This document shows, in pieces, positions 28,201 to 39,988 of a DNA stretch of 64,000 nucleotides. The notes under the pieces are model-generated. The model was given only the letters and a program-made list of their open reading frames with translations, was not told the DNA's origin and did no database searches. This DNA comes from Albula goreensis (Eukaryota > Chordata > Actinopteri > Albuliformes > Albulidae). The position numbers and the translations under genes were made by a program. Positions within the stretch are counted from its first letter, which is position 1, and the number at the start of each line of letters is the position of its first letter. The stretch covers positions 10,612,563 to 10,676,562 of the forward strand of contig CM040755.1 in assembly GCA_022829145.1 (NCBI GenBank), written 5' to 3'.

Positions 28201-31200
28201 TTGCTCTTGTGTGAAACAGATTGACTTGTGGTGAGGTCCAATGTCTTGGCAGGCAAACTGAGTTGCCACAGAAGTCAACTTGTACTTATTGATAGTGACA
28301 TAGCGGCATGGCATGACAGCAATCAAACTGACAGTACAAGATATATGGATGATGGAAATTCATCCTGATATTGTGATATGGTATCTTTAATGATGTGGCT
28401 TGAGGTCGTATTGTTGATGGCTTGATAGAGGCATCGTAGCCTTCAGCATTTCACAAGCACTGGGCTGCTGTGCTGTTCCAGGCACAGTAGTCAGGATTCT
28501 AAAGCAGACTGTGTGGCACGTCGCTCAGTGAAACCCAGCATCTGAGCAGGATGAACTGCCCAGCAGCTCTTGTATTTTCCTGCTTTTGAATCTCACAATA
28601 TTTGACATCAGCAGATTAAGTTGCCTCATTACCTGTGAAAAATCACATTACTGACTAATGAGGTGTGGTATTGACATGAAGTCTCACGAGTGTATGTCAG
28701 TCAGTCACAAATTTCAATGAATCAAACTGATGGAATTAGTAGAAAATAATGAATCGATCCAAGTGACTGATGCAGTGGTAGATCAGTCAAAGTCTGTGTT
28801 TGTCATGTTTTGTTACACATGGAGTTATGCATTTATTTTGATGCTCTGTGCATAATATATTATTTCTCATTAAACTTGTTATAGTTATTTACAGGAGAGA
28901 TGTCTTTATAAATACACTAGTTTCTATTCTTGGGGCTCTTTATTATTGATGAGTTTTTCCTATTGAGGTTTGGCTGGGAGAAACTGTTTTAGATGCAGCT
29001 GCAAACACTGTAGCACCCTCCCCATTCTGCCCTACATCAGAGCTGCTCTGCTTAGCATATTATATGGGAAGCAAATAGCCCAAATCTCCCACAACATCCA
29101 AAAGTATCTTGGATTTGCATAACATACACAGATGCTTGCAAACGATTGAATTTCTTTCCCAAGGACAAAAAATAATGACTGAATGAATAAATGAAGTGAT
29201 GAACTGCATAATTTATTGGAAAAGAGAAAGATTTATCTCCCTAAATGATTAATCATTTAGTAACAGACCCCTTTTTGCTGTTACCACCATCTTCTCCACA
29301 AAATTGTGATGATGTTACAAAGTGTCGAAGGGTAACCATTGGAAACATTTATTTTATAGGTGTTTTACAGTGTGAATCAGGAAAAAAACATGTATTTTTT
29401 TTAGACCATAATATTTGGAGGATATTGACTCAGAGCATTTGTACTGTGAGGGAAAATGTCTGGTATTTAGGTCCAGAACCTCAAATCCTATTGTTTACGG
29501 GAAGTGTCAGGGTGTTAACTTTAATTCATGATGCCTCAGTAAAGCTTATCTCTTATCTTGGCCACAAGGCAAAATATACCTGATTTCTGGGACTTAGCTG
29601 GGTATCAGCTGGGTATCTGATTGTGAAGCCATAGTGATGTCCTTAAGGGAGAGCGTTGGTTCTGTTTTAGTCCCTTAATCATGGTATAATCAACTGGAAT
29701 GCCTGTCATTGATTCCCATTGACTGCATTGATTGATGTGTTAGGTTTTTGTTGTCTTTACAATGTATTGTTTCTCTGTATTCAGAATTCAGCAGCTGGAT
29801 TTCCCCTGGTTCTGGTAGTCAGAAATAGAACCCCTGAAGGGTGATCAAAGATCCAGCAGTCAGATTCTCCTTATTCTAAAATCAGGAGCCAAACTTAGGT
29901 CTTGCTTTCATTGTTCTTTTTAAATGTTTATGAGTAACTCTCGCTGTACGATTTTCTACCACACCCTTATATCCTACAACTATGACATGGAAATAAAGCA
30001 GTAAAGCTGGTTGCTATGACACCAGGGATTGTAGCATTAACAAACATGAGGAAATTTGATTGGAGACCACTTACCAGGTTCAGATTTGGAGCAGCGTTTC
30101 TGTAGTTTTATGCTTCAGCCAGAACCGATTCCCTCATAGCTGCACGTGTCCTTGGACTGAGAAAACTTGTTATGCTGATGTATCTTGAGATTTCCCTGAA
30201 TTTTAACCTCCCAGATCCCACAACTGCCCCCCATGTCAGACATTTTCATCAGGGCTGCATCAGCAAAGACACCAGCAGAGGAACATTGTTATTCATCAGC
30301 AGAGAGCAAAACATGGTTGACATGTTTTTTTTTTTTTTGGTGCCAAAAGTCTGAGCTTCCTCTGGACAGGCAGGCGATGTCTTCATTAGCTGGCTTTCAT
30401 GTGTAAGAGAAATGAGCGTGCCGACACCTCTCATCTGAAGACTTCTGAGAACATTCAGATCAGTCTGGACCGAGAAGGCAGACGTTACTCTGGGGTGTTT
30501 CGGGAAGAGACGCGAGCGGTCATAAAGTAAGATGCTGGTATTTATATCAGACAGTTATCAAAAAGAATGGGTTATTTTCAGCCTACCCACGAGAATGGAT
30601 CATAGATTTAAACAGGCAGATCTTGGAGTATCTGTCTTTAAATGAAAACCTAGACTCTGCCTGTGTTAAATAAAGAAAAAAAACATGTTGGTCTATGATT
30701 AGAAGAAGGAGGTGCTGAAGATGAAGGAGGTTTTGTTGGGCCTTTTTGGATGTGTTTTATTTGGATTATGGCTGATTTGAATCATGCCTGGTCAAAGAAT
30801 AAAAAAAGGGTGGGCATATCACTATAGCCCACGACAAATGCAGTTTCAGAATTAATATTCAATAAATGTTCTCCATATATAAGCACATTTAAAGATGAAT
30901 AGGTCCACAGATATGCCCTTCTATGCTGTCACAGATGTCTAATCTTTGACACACACATCTTTCAAGATTTTTTTTCTGATGCCATATCTGACTTAGGTCA
31001 AGTGACACAAGTTCGTCTTTTGACTTTTAGATCTTCACTGCTTGTTTGTCATCCATCTGCAGACTGCTAATGAAGCCCGCCTTTCAATGTTCTGTTGTTT
31101 CCAGTTGCTTGTGGTTTCATCATCACACCAATTTGTTTAATCTGCAGTTTCAAGTCACCATGGCAGTTTCACCAACTTCTGCTCTCAGATATTCCATTAG

Positions 31201-31737
31201 TCGCACACATATATTTCATTTACTTAGTGTCTGACTACTTTAACACTGTATACATTTTTTTTTCAAATGACACATTCAAGCAGGAAATAGTATTTCCCCC
31301 TTAGAATTATTCAGCACCTAAGCATTTTGGAATCTGCAAACATGTTTGTGTATAAATATATCCATCCAAGTAATTGAACAGGGGGGAACCAATGAAATTG
31401 CTGCTCATATCTTATTCTGGTGCCTTTAGCAACACAGCTGGGTGGTGGTCTTACAGATTAGAAATGGTGCATCTTTGTGTGATATCACAATAGAATAATT
31501 TCAGATATGTTCCCCATAGCCTTTGTGACCCAGAAGCAAAATTTTCTAACAAGTGTGTTTCAATAATGTCTCCTATTTATCCAAAAGATAGTACCAACCG
31601 CTGTAAATGTACATGATGATGAAAATATTTTGAAATGTTAAGTGAAGGAGAGTTTGAATGAGCTGTAGTTATGATGTGAGATCGCTATCAGTAGCATTAC
31701 AGTAAGGGCCCATTGCTTTGTATAGTCCAGTATTTCA

Positions 31738-31751
31738 CCAGTAGAGGGCAG
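31738..31751 (+). promoter_or_regulatory. CTCF core motif
   Basis: The string ccagtagagggcag matches the degenerate vertebrate CTCF core (CCASYAGRKGGCRS) at all 14 positions. It sits about 2.1 kb upstream of the main chrm4 exon, inside the intron. Motif identity does not prove occupancy, but a full match is uncommon in AT-rich sequence. Confidence 0.5.
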
Positions 31752-32170
31752 TCTTCCAAAGTAATAATTCAAGAATCCGTTTGAGCCATCAAGCTCAGAC
31801 ACTGCTCTCAAAATTACTAGGGACTAGGGAGCTTTAGAATTAAATAATATTATTTCTATTTTAATTAATTTACAATGACTTTTCAAAATCTGAATTGGTT
31901 GTTTAAATATTTAGGTGAAATATTACAGGTGCATTTCAGTTTAATTATTGCATTATGCATTTTTTGTACTTTTATTTACAGTTTAATAATTTAACTGACC
32001 TAAATAATTGACAGAGAATGTATCTCCTCCTTTTTATCTTCTGTATTTCAGCAAATATGCACTACTGCATTAGACAGTAGCAGGAAAAAATATGTTCTGA
32101 ATTATGATAACTTCATCTTAATACTTTTGGCCAAATATATTAATATGAGGCAGGATTCAGTTCATTTTAC

Positions 32171-32189
32171 AAAAAAAAAAAAAAAAAAA
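32171..32189. repeat. A19 homopolymer
   Basis: Nineteen consecutive A residues in the chrm4 intron. No retroposed body is recognisable immediately to the left. Confidence 0.9.
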
Positions 32190-32269
32190 CTAAATGGTCT
32201 GTTTTATTTCTCTTTGCAAGTGTCTTAACAAAACATATATGTGATCTATTTACGTGATGAAAACCAGCC

Positions 32270-32315
32270 GGTGAATGTCTGCATGGTGAATGTCTGCAGG
32301 GTGAATGTCTAAATG
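32270..32315. repeat. Three-copy tandem repeat, about 15 bp
   Basis: The unit ggtgaatgtctgca plus one base occurs three times head to tail, the last copy diverging at its end. Confidence 0.8.
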
Positions 32316-33822
32316 CATATAGTAGTAGCATGTAGTATATTATACTGCAGCCTCATTAGCCACAGTCTCCATGCCCTGACCACGGTAACAGAGGATTTTT
32401 TTTCTTTGAATATACAGTAGTTTGGCCTTCTAAAAAAATTAGCAAGGCTCTGTTCACTCTGAAGCAAAATATTCTGAATAATCTGGTATGACATAATTAC
32501 CCCACTATGTTGTTTTCTGCTTTACTATTACCAAAATCTTATTTATTATTGCTTTGTTGACACTTTGATTACATTACTGACTAAGTGTATTGACCACCTT
32601 AGAATAATTTCTTTTCCCCTCCTTTAGCTCTAAAAACCCAGTTTATAATTTCTATCTACTATATCCACTTATGACCCACGGAAGTGAGACACACAGAGGG
32701 ATTTGTAGCTCTGTATCACACAATCCATATGCTGTGTTTTTGTAGGGTTACAATGTATACATTCAAATTCTAAACAGGAAATGATGAAACCTAGAGAAAC
32801 GCTGTACCTATCCACACATGGGAAAAGAGGAATATGCTCAATATTTCATTTAGCTGTTCCATTTTTTGCTACAGTAGCAGGAATGCAACAACATTAATAT
32901 TCAACCCATGGTTGTTATGTTCTACCTCACATCTTGTGTTTTCACGTGTCAATTTCACAGCAATTTACTTGAATATTTTATCCTGTTACTGACATGTGGC
33001 TTTGGATCTGGAATCAGTATGCACAGGAGATGCATGTGAAACCGGTGCTACAGCATTGCTGATGCACTTCAATAATTCACCAGAAAACACTACAAGAAGT
33101 CAATCCACATTAATGGAATGGGACCGTGAATTCATTGTCTGTACAGTCAATGTCTTTGAAGCCTTAATGAAAAGACACCCAGAGAGCTGCTGGTTCAGAG
33201 GAATATTAAGAAAATGTAATTATGAGGAGCAGACACTTAATCGGCCCTCAGCTCCAGGCCATTCTGAAGGCTATCCAGTTCCAAGCCTTTATAACCTTTA
33301 TTTAATGCATAATCTATGACAATAATCAAAATATAGATATATATTTAACTGAACAAGGCAGGTGTTACATAGACCTTCTATAACATTAGACAGTTAAAAT
33401 ATTATAGTACATCAAGTGCAGCCATGTCTGAAAGCAAACTGTGTCAGAATATGAAAATAGGATTTACTTTCCGCATAGCCCATTGGAGAATATTTAATGT
33501 ATGCTGAAAGAAACTGAACTCCCAGACTGTCACCTTACACAACTCTTTGATCTTATGAAATATAGTCTGAAATATATGATGCTCCAACAGCAGAAAACAG
33601 CACCAGTTCTCATATTCAGGGCATCACAGTTGATGAGCCATTTTTGTCTTGACTTGCAGTGACATGTTAATTATAGACCTCCCTGTCACAAATTTAATTA
33701 AATCCCAGAATTGAAATGAGTGTTTAGAGCTAAAAATAATTTTAACCATTTAATCCAAACTCTGGAAAAATGTGCTGATTTAAGTTTATCTTTAATATTC
33801 CTCCTCTGTTTTTTTCTGTCAG

Positions 33823-35306
33823 GCTCCATGTACAATGTATCAGGCAAAGGCTATCCAGCCAACTTCAGCTGCGATCCAAGCAGCAATATCACCTGCTTGC
33901 CGGAGCAAGTGTCTGAGAGCCCCTACAAGACGGTGGAGATGGTCTTCATCGCCTTTGTCACAGGCTCTCTCAGTTTCGTCACCGTGGTGGGCAACATCCT
34001 GGTGATGCTCTCTATTAAAGTCAACCGGCACCTCCAAACAGTCAATAACTACTTCCTGTTCAGCCTGGCATGCGCTGACCTCATAATTGGAGTGTTCTCC
34101 ATGAATCTCTACACGGTCTACATCATAAAGGGCTACTGGCCCCTGGGGCCGGTGGTGTGTGATCTGTGGCTGGCCCTGGACTATGTGGTCAGCAATGCCT
34201 CAGTTATGAACCTCCTCATCATCAGCTTCGACCGCTACTTCTGCGTGACCAAGCCCCTCAGCTACCCAACCAGACGGACAACCAAGATGGCCGGGTTAAT
34301 GATCGCGGCAGCCTGGATCCTGTCCTTCATACTTTGGGCCCCAGCCATCCTCTTCTGGCAATTCATTGTCGGGGAGCGTACGGTTCCACCAGGGGAATGC
34401 TACATCCAGTTCCTCTCCAACCCTGCTGTTACCTTCGGCACGGCCATTGCAGCCTTCTACCTGCCTGTTGTCATCATGACCGTCCTTTACATCAACATCT
34501 CACTGGCCAGCCGTAGCCGTGTCAAGAAGCAGAAGCCAGAGGCTAAGAAGGAGAAGGCCCTCAAATCCAGCAGCCTGCTCAAGAGCCATATCCTCAAGCA
34601 GAACAACAACAACTCATCCTCCAAGCCCAGCACAGAGTCCAGCACTGATGGGGTGAAGAATGGCAAGCTGGATGAGACAGTGTCCACCAAGGCTGAGTCC
34701 AGCGTCCAGCCGGAGGAAAAGGAGACCTCCAATGACTCCAGCACGGCCAGCATTGCCCCGAAAGATGCCAAGGACCGAGCCAACAGTGTGGCCATCTCAG
34801 AAGGCCCACCTCCAGCTCCAGCTCCCACTCCCACCCCCTTACCCCCGAAACTAAACCCTTCCTCCAAGTGGTCGAAAATAAAGATTGTCACTAAGCAGGC
34901 TGGGGACGAGTGCATCACTGCCATTGAGATCGTGCCACCGAACAACGCTGAAAACAACTCCATCTCCATCAGCCGGCCCAGGACGGTGGCCCGGAAGTTT
35001 GCCAGCATTGCCAGGAGCCAGGTTAAGAGGAAGCGACAGATGGCTGCCAGGGAGAAGAAGGTGACAAAGACCATATTTGCCATCCTCCTGGCCTTCATCA
35101 TCACGTGGACTCCCTACAATGTTATGGTGCTCATCAGCACCTTCTGCCACTCCTGCGTCCCTGACACGGTCTGGGCCATTGGCTATTGGCTGTGCTATGT
35201 CAACAGCACCATCAACCCTGCATGCTACGCCCTTTGTAACGTCACCTTCAAAAAGACCTTCAAAAACCTCCTCATGTGCCAGTATAAAAACATAGGCACA
35301 AGGTAA
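33823..35306 (+). CDS. chrm4: chrm4 main exon: muscarinic acetylcholine receptor M4
   Basis: This exon encodes the seven-helix body of a Gi/o-coupled acetylcholine receptor at the plasma membrane. The true 5' edge is the acceptor ctgtcag/gctcc; the open frame extending back to 33720 is intron. Joined to exon 1 the protein is 512 residues. Visible features: sequons at N23, N32 and N40; TM1 N76; TM2 D104; the ligand-binding Asp D138 in [12 protein letters not shown] 155-157; the C131-C211 disulfide pair; W447 and Y450/N451 in TWTPYN; NPxxY 483-487; a C-terminal Cys near 504. Intracellular loop 3 is long (about 249-430), with a proline-rich run near 346-363. The subtype is M4, not M2, by SLASRSRV after TM5, [19 protein letters not shown] and [10 protein letters not shown] in loop 3, and the ending CQYKNIGTR. 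Human M4 has 479 residues; the excess lies mainly in the N-terminus and loop 3. It is convergent with mdk. Confidence 0.97.
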
Positions 35307-36352
35307 GCCTGAGGGAAAAGCAAGCGCATATCAGATGTGATACCAAGACTGCTAACTGCCCCCGCTTGTGGATTTAACCCTCCATGGAAACTATGAAGGC
35401 AAATTCTCAAGAGGCACCTTGAGTTTTCTTTTCCCCATCCACTGTATAGACGTTTATAAAATTCATATGTTGGCCAGGTCAGGCATCACTTATTTTGAGT
35501 GCTCAGTGCTCTCTGGTTTGATGCCAGAGCCTTCAGCAGTAACATCTCAGCTGCTGCTCTCTGGTAGACTGCCATGGCCATGCAGGACATCAACAAATCT
35601 CTAAAAATCAATAGACATGTGGTGACAATCTTCTAACAAAGCACAGCAAAAATGGTGTCAAGTCATATTTCCCTCACCCCTCAATGGGAAAGGATGAGTC
35701 CTCAAATTCTCCAAATCTCACCTGTTGAACATTAGGATGAAAAAGAAATATCTAGACAGAGGAAGAATGCATTCCCACAAATTGAATTACACAATTAATC
35801 ATGGGAGTTAAGTTGGTCAAAACACACACCTTTCAGTTTGAGCTGTATATTCAAAGCCGCTCTTTAAGGAAATGTGTTCTGTGTTCCCTATCACCTGCTC
35901 ACAAATATTGATTATTCGGTTGTGGACATCAAGTATCTTAGGTACACATAAAAATGTATGTTGTTACACAATCATACACACTCCTTTTTTGGGTATATCC
36001 CAAAAATATTTCAGTTCACATGGAAAAAAAAATTCAAATGAAAAGGATTTTCAAAGAGTAATTTTTGAAAGAAAAAAAGCCACATTTTTAACTGATGTTT
36101 ATACTGCTTATAAAATCTCTGTGAAATAGGCCAGAGGCTTGCCCAGAGCAGCCGCTTGGTCTCAGCACAGTCTGTGGTGTCCGTCACGACTGCTTCTCGC
36201 AACAGTACATGTTCGGATGTTACGCTTCAAACAGACTACAGAAACAAAGTTTAAATGTTGCTGACCCATATATCCTTTAAATGGTCGTGACTTTTTTTTC
36301 CAAATTACAAGCCAGCTACAAAGCTACGGATGTTGTGATAATTTTAAATAAA
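35307..36352 (+). other. chrm4: Putative chrm4 3' untranslated region
   Basis: The first AATAAA after the stop codon that I noticed is at 36347-36352, which would give a 3' UTR of about 1.05 kb. Further AATAAA strings near 37111 and 37614 allow a longer one. No open frame here looks coding. The true cleavage site cannot be chosen from sequence alone. Confidence 0.35.
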
Positions 36353-39300
36353 TACATCGCTAGTGTACAGGGCCGTTAAGCGCAGGATGTAAGAAAATGA
36401 GGAAAAGGTTTTATATGATGTTTCATTGCTCATTCAGACATGTAAATACTAGGCCAGTGTATGCATAAAATATATTACAAGGACAAAAGAGTGCAGTTTC
36501 TCTCATGTAATTAATATCTGGATGTTTGTACTTTGTATTTGGTTCATTGTTATCTATCTAAAGGTGATATTAATTTTTAATCTTTACAAACTGAATATAA
36601 AATGTATCGCTGCCTGTATGCAAAAAATGTTATGAAGAGGATATATTTTTAATTTCCTTTTAAGTCATGACTTTCTGGGAAGAAAAAAAATATGAACAGT
36701 ATTTCAATTTGTTTGGAATGTGGTAGTTTAATTACTTTACATCCTGTCCTCCCCCATTCAGAATTATGATCTGTGACAGAACGCAATGTGGACAGCGGTT
36801 GGTGTTAAATGGCGCTTACCATGTTTACAAAGGTTCTGATTGTTAACTGCTTTCCCCACATTGTGCTGTTTTCATGTTCCTTGCCTATCACACTTTATAT
36901 TAAGGGATCAATATACCTATGCAATTGCACCACTTTTGAATGAGGGTGTAGCTGCACACAAGCACTGTGTAACTTTATATTCATATTGTTACATAAGGTG
37001 TAATTTGAGTCTTGTGTTGAGTCTGGTTTAAACAATTGGTTTTAAGAACAGGTGATGGGTTAGGTTCAGAGATGAGAGTTTCAGGGTAAAGCTTGGGTTT
37101 TCCAAATCAAAAAATAAACGTATAATCTTTTATAGATCAAAAAACATACCAAGTTCTGTTTCGCATTAGTATTCATGTAACAATATGTATATACATAGTT
37201 GTTATGCTGACTGTAGTAACAATTACATAGTTATAGCTGACTTCTCAATAATATAAAGTGTTACAGTACCTTGTTGCCTTATTCGACCTTCAGAACAGAC
37301 CATCTCATGCTGAAACGAGTTAAACTGTACAGCATGCTGCGATAAAGAGCTCATACATTACGCTGACACAGAGAGACCAGCTCCTGCCACATTATTAGTC
37401 CACTCACCGCAGTTCCATGTTAAAGAGGGCATCTGTGTTTGACACATGGCGATGAGACTGTATGAAAGCTGAACTCCCTCAAGATGCGCAGTGGACGGCA
37501 TCATCGCAGTGACACTGGATGACATCATCTCAATACTAGGATATACCATGTTATTTTCCCCGAAATATCCAACAGTGTACAGAAGATTGTATTGTTTTTT
37601 ATTGCCTAATGCTAAATAAATATCTTGTAGTTATGAAGAAACAGTATGTGTTGAGGCCGTTTGTTGGCACAACCTGTTATAATACACAGTACTTCAATCT
37701 ATGGATGAATTTCTCCACCTTAAATTTTTTTTGTTTTTTTGTTTGTTTGTTTCTCTTGTGTTTGTTGTTTTGCTCGTTACATACAAATGAGAAAGGATAT
37801 TTGTAGCCTGCTGAACCAGATTACTATTTATGGCAAAAAACAAAACTGACTGAACTTATAATTAAACATAATAAAATGTCTGCTTAATTATATGCACAAA
37901 ATATTAGTTCATAAAGTTTACTTTTGAGCCTGTGTGTTTCTTGGGAGAGATGAGCTCCATTATAATTGCAGAACACATTACTGTTCATTCTGTTCCTTTA
38001 ATTAGCTAAGACTGCTCCAGAAACAATACTCTTTACTTTGTTTTGCTATTCATTGGATGATAAACAATATATACCTACATTACATACTATAATTTCATAT
38101 ATTAAAATTGGAACCCTGAAATAACTACTATACACAAACTTATATTGTATATAACAGTATATTTAATTGTATATATCATATAAAATATCCAGTATATATA
38201 ATGCTATACAATAGTATATTGCAGCAGTATTTTCTTAGTTGAAGGGTAAAGGAACCAGTCTTATCTATCAAATATGGTTTGATAAGACTATCACAGTACA
38301 CTGCACTGGGGCCTTATGTCTGCAAGGATAGAATAATACCTGGTTTTCAAGGCTACGGCGACTGTATCCACAACACAACGAAACATAGTAGTGCAGAATG
38401 ATGATGCTGAAGTGCGATCCGAAGTGCCACCCATTTCGCTTCCTTCAAAGCCAAGTGACCCATGTGTAACAGGAGGAACACATTTCTTGTAAGTCCACAC
38501 TTGCCCGAGGGCATAGGACGTCTTACGTGGGATTTGATTCCAGGGCCTGATTACTGTATATCTGTGGAGAGAGCGGAATGCTCCAAACCGCCTGTGGCCG
38601 GGCTAGTGTTCTGTATCATGTCAGGGCCATTGCTGGGATGCGACGCATTCATAAAACACATTTTCTGCATGGTGGCGTTTCTATGATGAGATAAATAACA
38701 TCAGTGCTGGGACAGTAAACCTAGTTGGTGATGCAACACTCATCAGCATGCAGGATGCAGGACAAAAGCCAGTAAACAGTAAACAGGTTTTGGTTTCCAG
38801 AACATTCCCAGAGCATTTCTGTAAAATGTTCCCATTTTGCCCAGTTGCCTTGATGTCCCTTGTATGTCAGTTACATGGAATGTTTTGCTGTAACTTTCCA
38901 GTGGCAGAATGTTCACATTTTAACATTTGGTGGAATTTCAATGAGGTCTGAGGGTTAAGTCTGACTCAAATCTTCACCAATGTTCTGGGATTGTCTGCAT
39001 AAGGTGGCAGGTAGCTAAAACTGACAAATACTACTCATTGAGGGCATTCTCTACATGCCACCAGTGAAAATCATCTTTTCAATTAATCTCTGCAAGTATA
39101 GGCATGGAACACAATGGCACTCAACAGCAACACATGCTCCCCAGAAAGATTGTTTTAAGAAAGTATTTATTGGGAGTGGTTCATTTTCCTGTTGACAGCA
39201 TTTGTGAATACGATAAAACATACTATTTAAGAGTCTGTGTGTGTACAGATAATACATACACACACTCAAATAGGCTCATATAAAGTTTTCCAAAAATACA

Positions 39301-39609
39301 ATTATTGCTGCACCATAAGCTTTGTTTCAAACAAACCTTATATATTACAATGCAAATAGTACCTACTTGACTACCCACACATCTTTTTGAATAATCAAAA
39401 TTCTAATGTTCCCTTGAGCATTCAAACCCTACATCCTTTTCATACATAAAATACATGTATATCTGACTATCCTCAGTCCACTAGAATAATTAGGTAATAT
39501 GGGCCCTAAGTTTAGTAATTGGCACACATTTCAAATTCATTGAAGAAACCTGTTCAGTTCGGTTAGTAGCTCTAACTGGTAGTCAAAAAGAAAAAAGAAA
39601 AACCTTAGC
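36353..39609. other. Intergenic gap between chrm4 and mdk 3' ends
   Basis: No supported gene. It holds the TIR element at 36884-37270, a very AT-rich stretch at about 38,080-38,235 with many tata-type words, and otherwise unremarkable sequence. Longer 3' UTRs of either gene could extend into it. Confidence 0.5.
36884..37270. mobile_element. Non-autonomous DNA transposon remnant with terminal inverted repeats
   Basis: The left end (cctatcacactttatatta) and the inverted right end (tactgtaacactttatatta) match over about 45 bp, including ctatg-aattg at the same offset. A second inverted pair inside is perfect over 13 bp: catattgttacat at 36982-36994 and its reverse complement at 37175-37187. The interior includes gggttagg-like sequence seen in fish repeats of this type. 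There is no transposase. It lies in the 3' flank of chrm4 and could fall within a long 3' UTR. Confidence 0.6.
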
Positions 39610-39959
39610 CATACCACAATGACAATTTTATTCAGAATATTACAACTGCTTGGCCGAATCTACCCTTTTTAAAAAAATCTTTACTTTTTTCCACTGGGGA
39701 CAGATTAAAGGGACCTTCATTTTCATTTGATTACTTATGTATATTTGCCTAAAGAAAAAAAAGCGAGAAAAAGTACTGTACATTACAAACACTGGCTTCA
39801 TAAAATAAGAAACGGTCTGCTTTTCTGTTCAGGTGAGCAGCATACTGGGCTGCTGCGACACCTCGAGTGTAGTCCGAAATGTTTGGCAAAGAAGGGAAGA
39901 TTGTGCAGGTGCGGTAGCTTGGAGGAGATGCCCATCCCACTGCATGGCTGTGGCTCTCT
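39610..39959 (-). other. mdk: mdk 3' untranslated region
   Basis: On the minus strand the first AATAAA after the mdk stop is at 39632-39627. It is followed by a GT-rich stretch (ttgtggtatgg) suited to cleavage, giving a 3' UTR of about 350 nt. Confidence 0.5.
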
Positions 39960-39988
39960 TTAGTTCTCCTTCCCTTTTCCCTTCTTTC
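39960..39988 (-). CDS. mdk: mdk last coding exon (basic tail)
   Basis: The acceptor ccaacag precedes 39988. The exon completes the split Gly codon and encodes KKGKGKEN, then TAA at 39962-39960. It is too short for ORF prediction. The lysine/glycine tail is typical of midkine and helps heparin binding. Confidence 0.9.

Larger units (their letters stand above)
17643..33822 (+). other. chrm4: chrm4 intron 1 (16.2 kb)
   Basis: The intron begins gtgagt and ends with a long pyrimidine tract and ctgtcag. I found no coding exon of another gene. It contains a C13 tract (21830-21842), an ATT/ATC trinucleotide repeat (25191-25278), a GC-rich patch at 27,480-27,770, a CTCF-like core (31738-31751), an A19 tract (32171-32189) and a small 15-bp tandem repeat (32270-32315). 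The segment 22,550-22,780 is richer in CpG and visually less repetitive than its surroundings, and may be a conserved non-coding element. Confidence 0.65.

Noticed and set aside
33720..33822. In-frame extension of the chrm4 open frame to an ATG at 33720
   Set aside because: The stretch contains the pyrimidine tract and ctgtcag acceptor and does not look like receptor sequence. It is intron.
34487..35104. 205-codon open frame antisense to chrm4
   Set aside because: It is a shadow of the GC-rich receptor exon. It has no domain, no promoter or splice context and no independent support.
33823..35306. Calling the receptor M2 because DRY-proximal and TM3 segments match M2
   Set aside because: These parts are shared by M2 and M4. 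Loop 3 ([25 protein letters not shown]) and the midkine neighbour specify M4.
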